A DNA stretch of 64,000 nucleotides, from positions 560,472 to 624,471 of the forward strand of contig NZ_BBYJ01000004.1 of assembly GCF_001528665.1 (NCBI RefSeq). Reading direction: 5' to 3'. Numbering within the stretch: the stretch's first letter is position 1; the number at the start of each line of letters is the position of its first letter. Positions 62,553 through 64,000 of this stretch are shown piece by piece. The notes beneath the pieces were generated by a model, which was not told where the DNA came from, searched no databases, and saw nothing but the letters and a program-made list of their open reading frames with translations. The DNA is from Microtetraspora malaysiensis. GTDB taxonomy: Bacteria > Actinomycetota > Actinomycetes > Streptosporangiales > Streptosporangiaceae. The translations under genes were made by a program, and so were the position numbers.

Positions 62553-64000
62553 TTACCCCGTTTGTACGGGAATGCTGATCATTACTTCGGTCCCGCCGCC
62601 GTCGCGCGGCGCGATGGACAACCGTCCGGACAGCTCGCCGACCACGAGTGTGCGGACGATCTGCAATCCAAGGCTCGTCGTCGCCTCCAGGTCGAAATCG
62701 GTGGGCAGGCCCTTTCCGTCATCGGCCACCACCACCTCCAGGTGATCGGCGTCCCGCGACACGAGCACCTGGATGCTCCCGCTCGCGTGTGAGAAGCCGT
62801 GTTCCACCGCGTTCTGCAGCAGCTCGGTGAGCACCATCGCGATCGGCGTCGCCACCGCCGCCGGCAGCACGCCGAAGCTGCCGATCCGCTTGGGCGTCAC
62901 GTGCGCCACCGAGACCTCGGCGGTCATGGCGACGACCCGGTCGGCGATGTCGTCGAACTCGACCATCTCCTCGGGCATCTGGGCCAGGATCTCGTGCACG
63001 ATCGCGATCGACCCGACCCGCCTGACCGCCTCCTCCAGCGCCTCGCGCCCCTCAGGGTTGCCGAGTCTGCGGGCCTGCAGCCGCAGCAGCGCCGCCACCG
63101 TCTGCAGGTTGTTCTTCACCCGGTGGTGGATCTCGCGGATCGTGGCGTCCTTGGTCAGCAGCTCGCGCTCGCGGCGGCGCAGCTCGGTCACGTCGCGGAC
63201 CAGCACCAGCGCCCCGATCCGGCCGCCGCCGACCACGAGCGGGATCGCCCGCAGCAGCACGACGATGCCGCCGCGCTCGACCTCGGTCTCCCTCGGGGCC
63301 CGGCCGCTCGCGACGTGCATCAGGTCTTCGTTGATCGGCTCGTCCGAATAGCAGAGATCCGCCGTGGTGCGGCCCAGCTCCGCGCCGACCAGGTCCGCCT
63401 GCAGCCCGAGCCGCCGGTACGCCGAGAGCGCGTTGGGCGAGGCGTACGTCACCCGGCCCGCCCGGTCGAGCCGGAGCAGGCCGTCGCCGACCCGGGGCGA
63501 GCGGACGAGGGTCGGCTCCTCCTCCGGGAACGGGAACCTGCCCTCGGCCACCATCTGGGCCATGTCCGAGGCGCTCTGCAGATAGGTCAGTTCCAGCCGG
63601 GACGGCGTACGGGCCGAGGACAGGTTGGTCGAGCGCTGGATGACGCCGATGAACTCGCCGTCGAGGCCGCGCCGTACGGGGATGGTCTCCTCGCGGACCG
63701 GTACCCCGCTGGACCAGTCCGGGTCGCCCTCGCGGCAGATCCGGTGCTCGTTCCAGGCGACGTCGATCAGGGGGCGCTCCCCCTCGGCCACGACCATGCC
63801 GACGATGTCGTCGTGATAGACGGTGGGCCCGGTGGTCGGCCGCATCTGCGCGACGGCCACCCAGCCGGCTCCCTCTTTACGCGGGATCCACAGGATGAGG
63901 TCCGCGAACGACAGGTCGGCCAGCAACTGCCAGTCGGAGACGAGAGAGCGCATCCACTCGATGCCCGCGGCGTCGAGTGTGGTTCGGCGGTACACCTTGT
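62553..64000 (-). CDS. pdtaS: PdtaS-like sensor histidine kinase (5' end outside window)
   Basis: About 482 residues are visible. Order: a GAF-like N-terminal domain (WQLLADLSFADLILWIPR), a PAS domain (RLDRAGRVTYASPNALSAYR), the HisKA_2 phosphoacceptor (IREIHHRVKNNLQTVAALL, His in HHRVKNN) and a HATPase domain (ELLQNAVEH, DDGKGLP, SLGLQIVRTL). Mycobacterial PdtaS has the same layout and phosphorylates the antiterminator PdtaR. The reading frame is open to the edge; comparison with PdtaS suggests about seven residues are missing, although GTG 63995 could be read as a start. Confidence 0.9.
   Translation of the reverse strand, partial: KVYRRTTLDAAGIEWMRSLVSDWQLLADLSFADLILWIPRKEGAGWVAVAQMRPTTGPTVYHDDIVGMVVAEGERPLIDVAWNEHRICREGDPDWSSGVPVREETIPVRRGLDGEFIGVIQRSTNLSSARTPSRLELTYLQSASDMAQMVAEGRFPFPEEEPTLVRSPRVGDGLLRLDRAGRVTYASPNALSAYRRLGLQADLVGAELGRTTADLCYSDEPINEDLMHVASGRAPRETEVERGGIVVLLRAIPLVVGGGRIGALVLVRDVTELRRRERELLTKDATIREIHHRVKNNLQTVAALLRLQARRLGNPEGREALEEAVRRVGSIAIVHEILAQMPEEMVEFDDIADRVVAMTAEVSVAHVTPKRIGSFGVLPAAVATPIAMVLTELLQNAVEHGFSHASGSIQVLVSRDADHLEVVVADDGKGLPTDFDLEATTSLGLQIVRTLVVGELSGRLSIAPRDGGGTEVMISIPVQTG

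Overview
The window is uniformly GC-rich, with dense genes, many GTG/TTG starts, strong GGAGG ribosome binding sites and several leaderless-looking promoters. It carries Actinomycetota marker genes: a Kgd-type fused 2-oxoglutarate enzyme, a WhiB1-like regulator beside a PdtaS-like kinase, a SigF/anti-sigma pair, nickel SOD with its maturation protease, and KstR-type and CebR-type operators. I infer a soil actinomycete, probably of the Streptosporangiales. The genus cannot be fixed from the sequence alone.

Left part (1-29 kb): genes for lipid or sterol-like catabolism are interleaved with other loci. These are a thiolase, a CYP124/125/142-like P450, an F420/FMN split-barrel protein with a P450-type ferredoxin and a zinc alcohol dehydrogenase, an SDR, a DapB-like oxidoreductase and an MBL-fold hydrolase. 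Three of these promoters carry perfect TNNAACNNGTTNNA (KstR-type) boxes. Between them lie a glycan or natural-product-like cluster (GDP-mannose dehydratase, GT4, methyltransferases, alpha/alpha-toroid protein; 5.9-11.0 kb), a six-gene sugar import and oxidation operon under a ROK regulator (13.1-20.4 kb), an unusual P450 coupled to a DHA2 exporter with a divergent MarR repressor and three operator repeats (20.5-23.8 kb), and an ArsR-like/MFS pair.

Middle (29-40 kb): a modular GH9 cellulase under a perfect CebR box, a B3/B4-domain protein, the large kgd gene, a DUF6104 protein, a DUF4097-PadR pair and an MDR oxidoreductase.

Centre of interest (39.7-56.2 kb): a Streptomyces-subtilisin-inhibitor (SSI) homologue lies divergent to the first of eight tandem, same-strand genes for secreted chymotrypsin-fold (S1/V8-like) peptidase relatives. 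The first, second and last copies keep the His-Asp-Ser triad. The five in between have lost the nucleophile, and some have also lost His and/or Asp, so they are probably pseudoproteases. Between the catalytic Asp strand and the GGQG strand the array carries an insert that differs in length and sequence in every long copy. Seven copies share a promoter -10 at fixed distance from a conserved ~60-nt leader, usually with a stem-loop. Six have Crp-type boxes 250-275 nt upstream of the start, and most end in near-identical terminators. A degenerate coding remnant sits between copies 6 and 7.

Right part (56-64 kb): NAD-malic enzyme, a CGNR-type regulator, sodX/sodN, anti-sigma and SigF, a small membrane protein, a diacylglycerol-kinase-like enzyme, whiB1 and the 3' part of pdtaS, which runs off the window.
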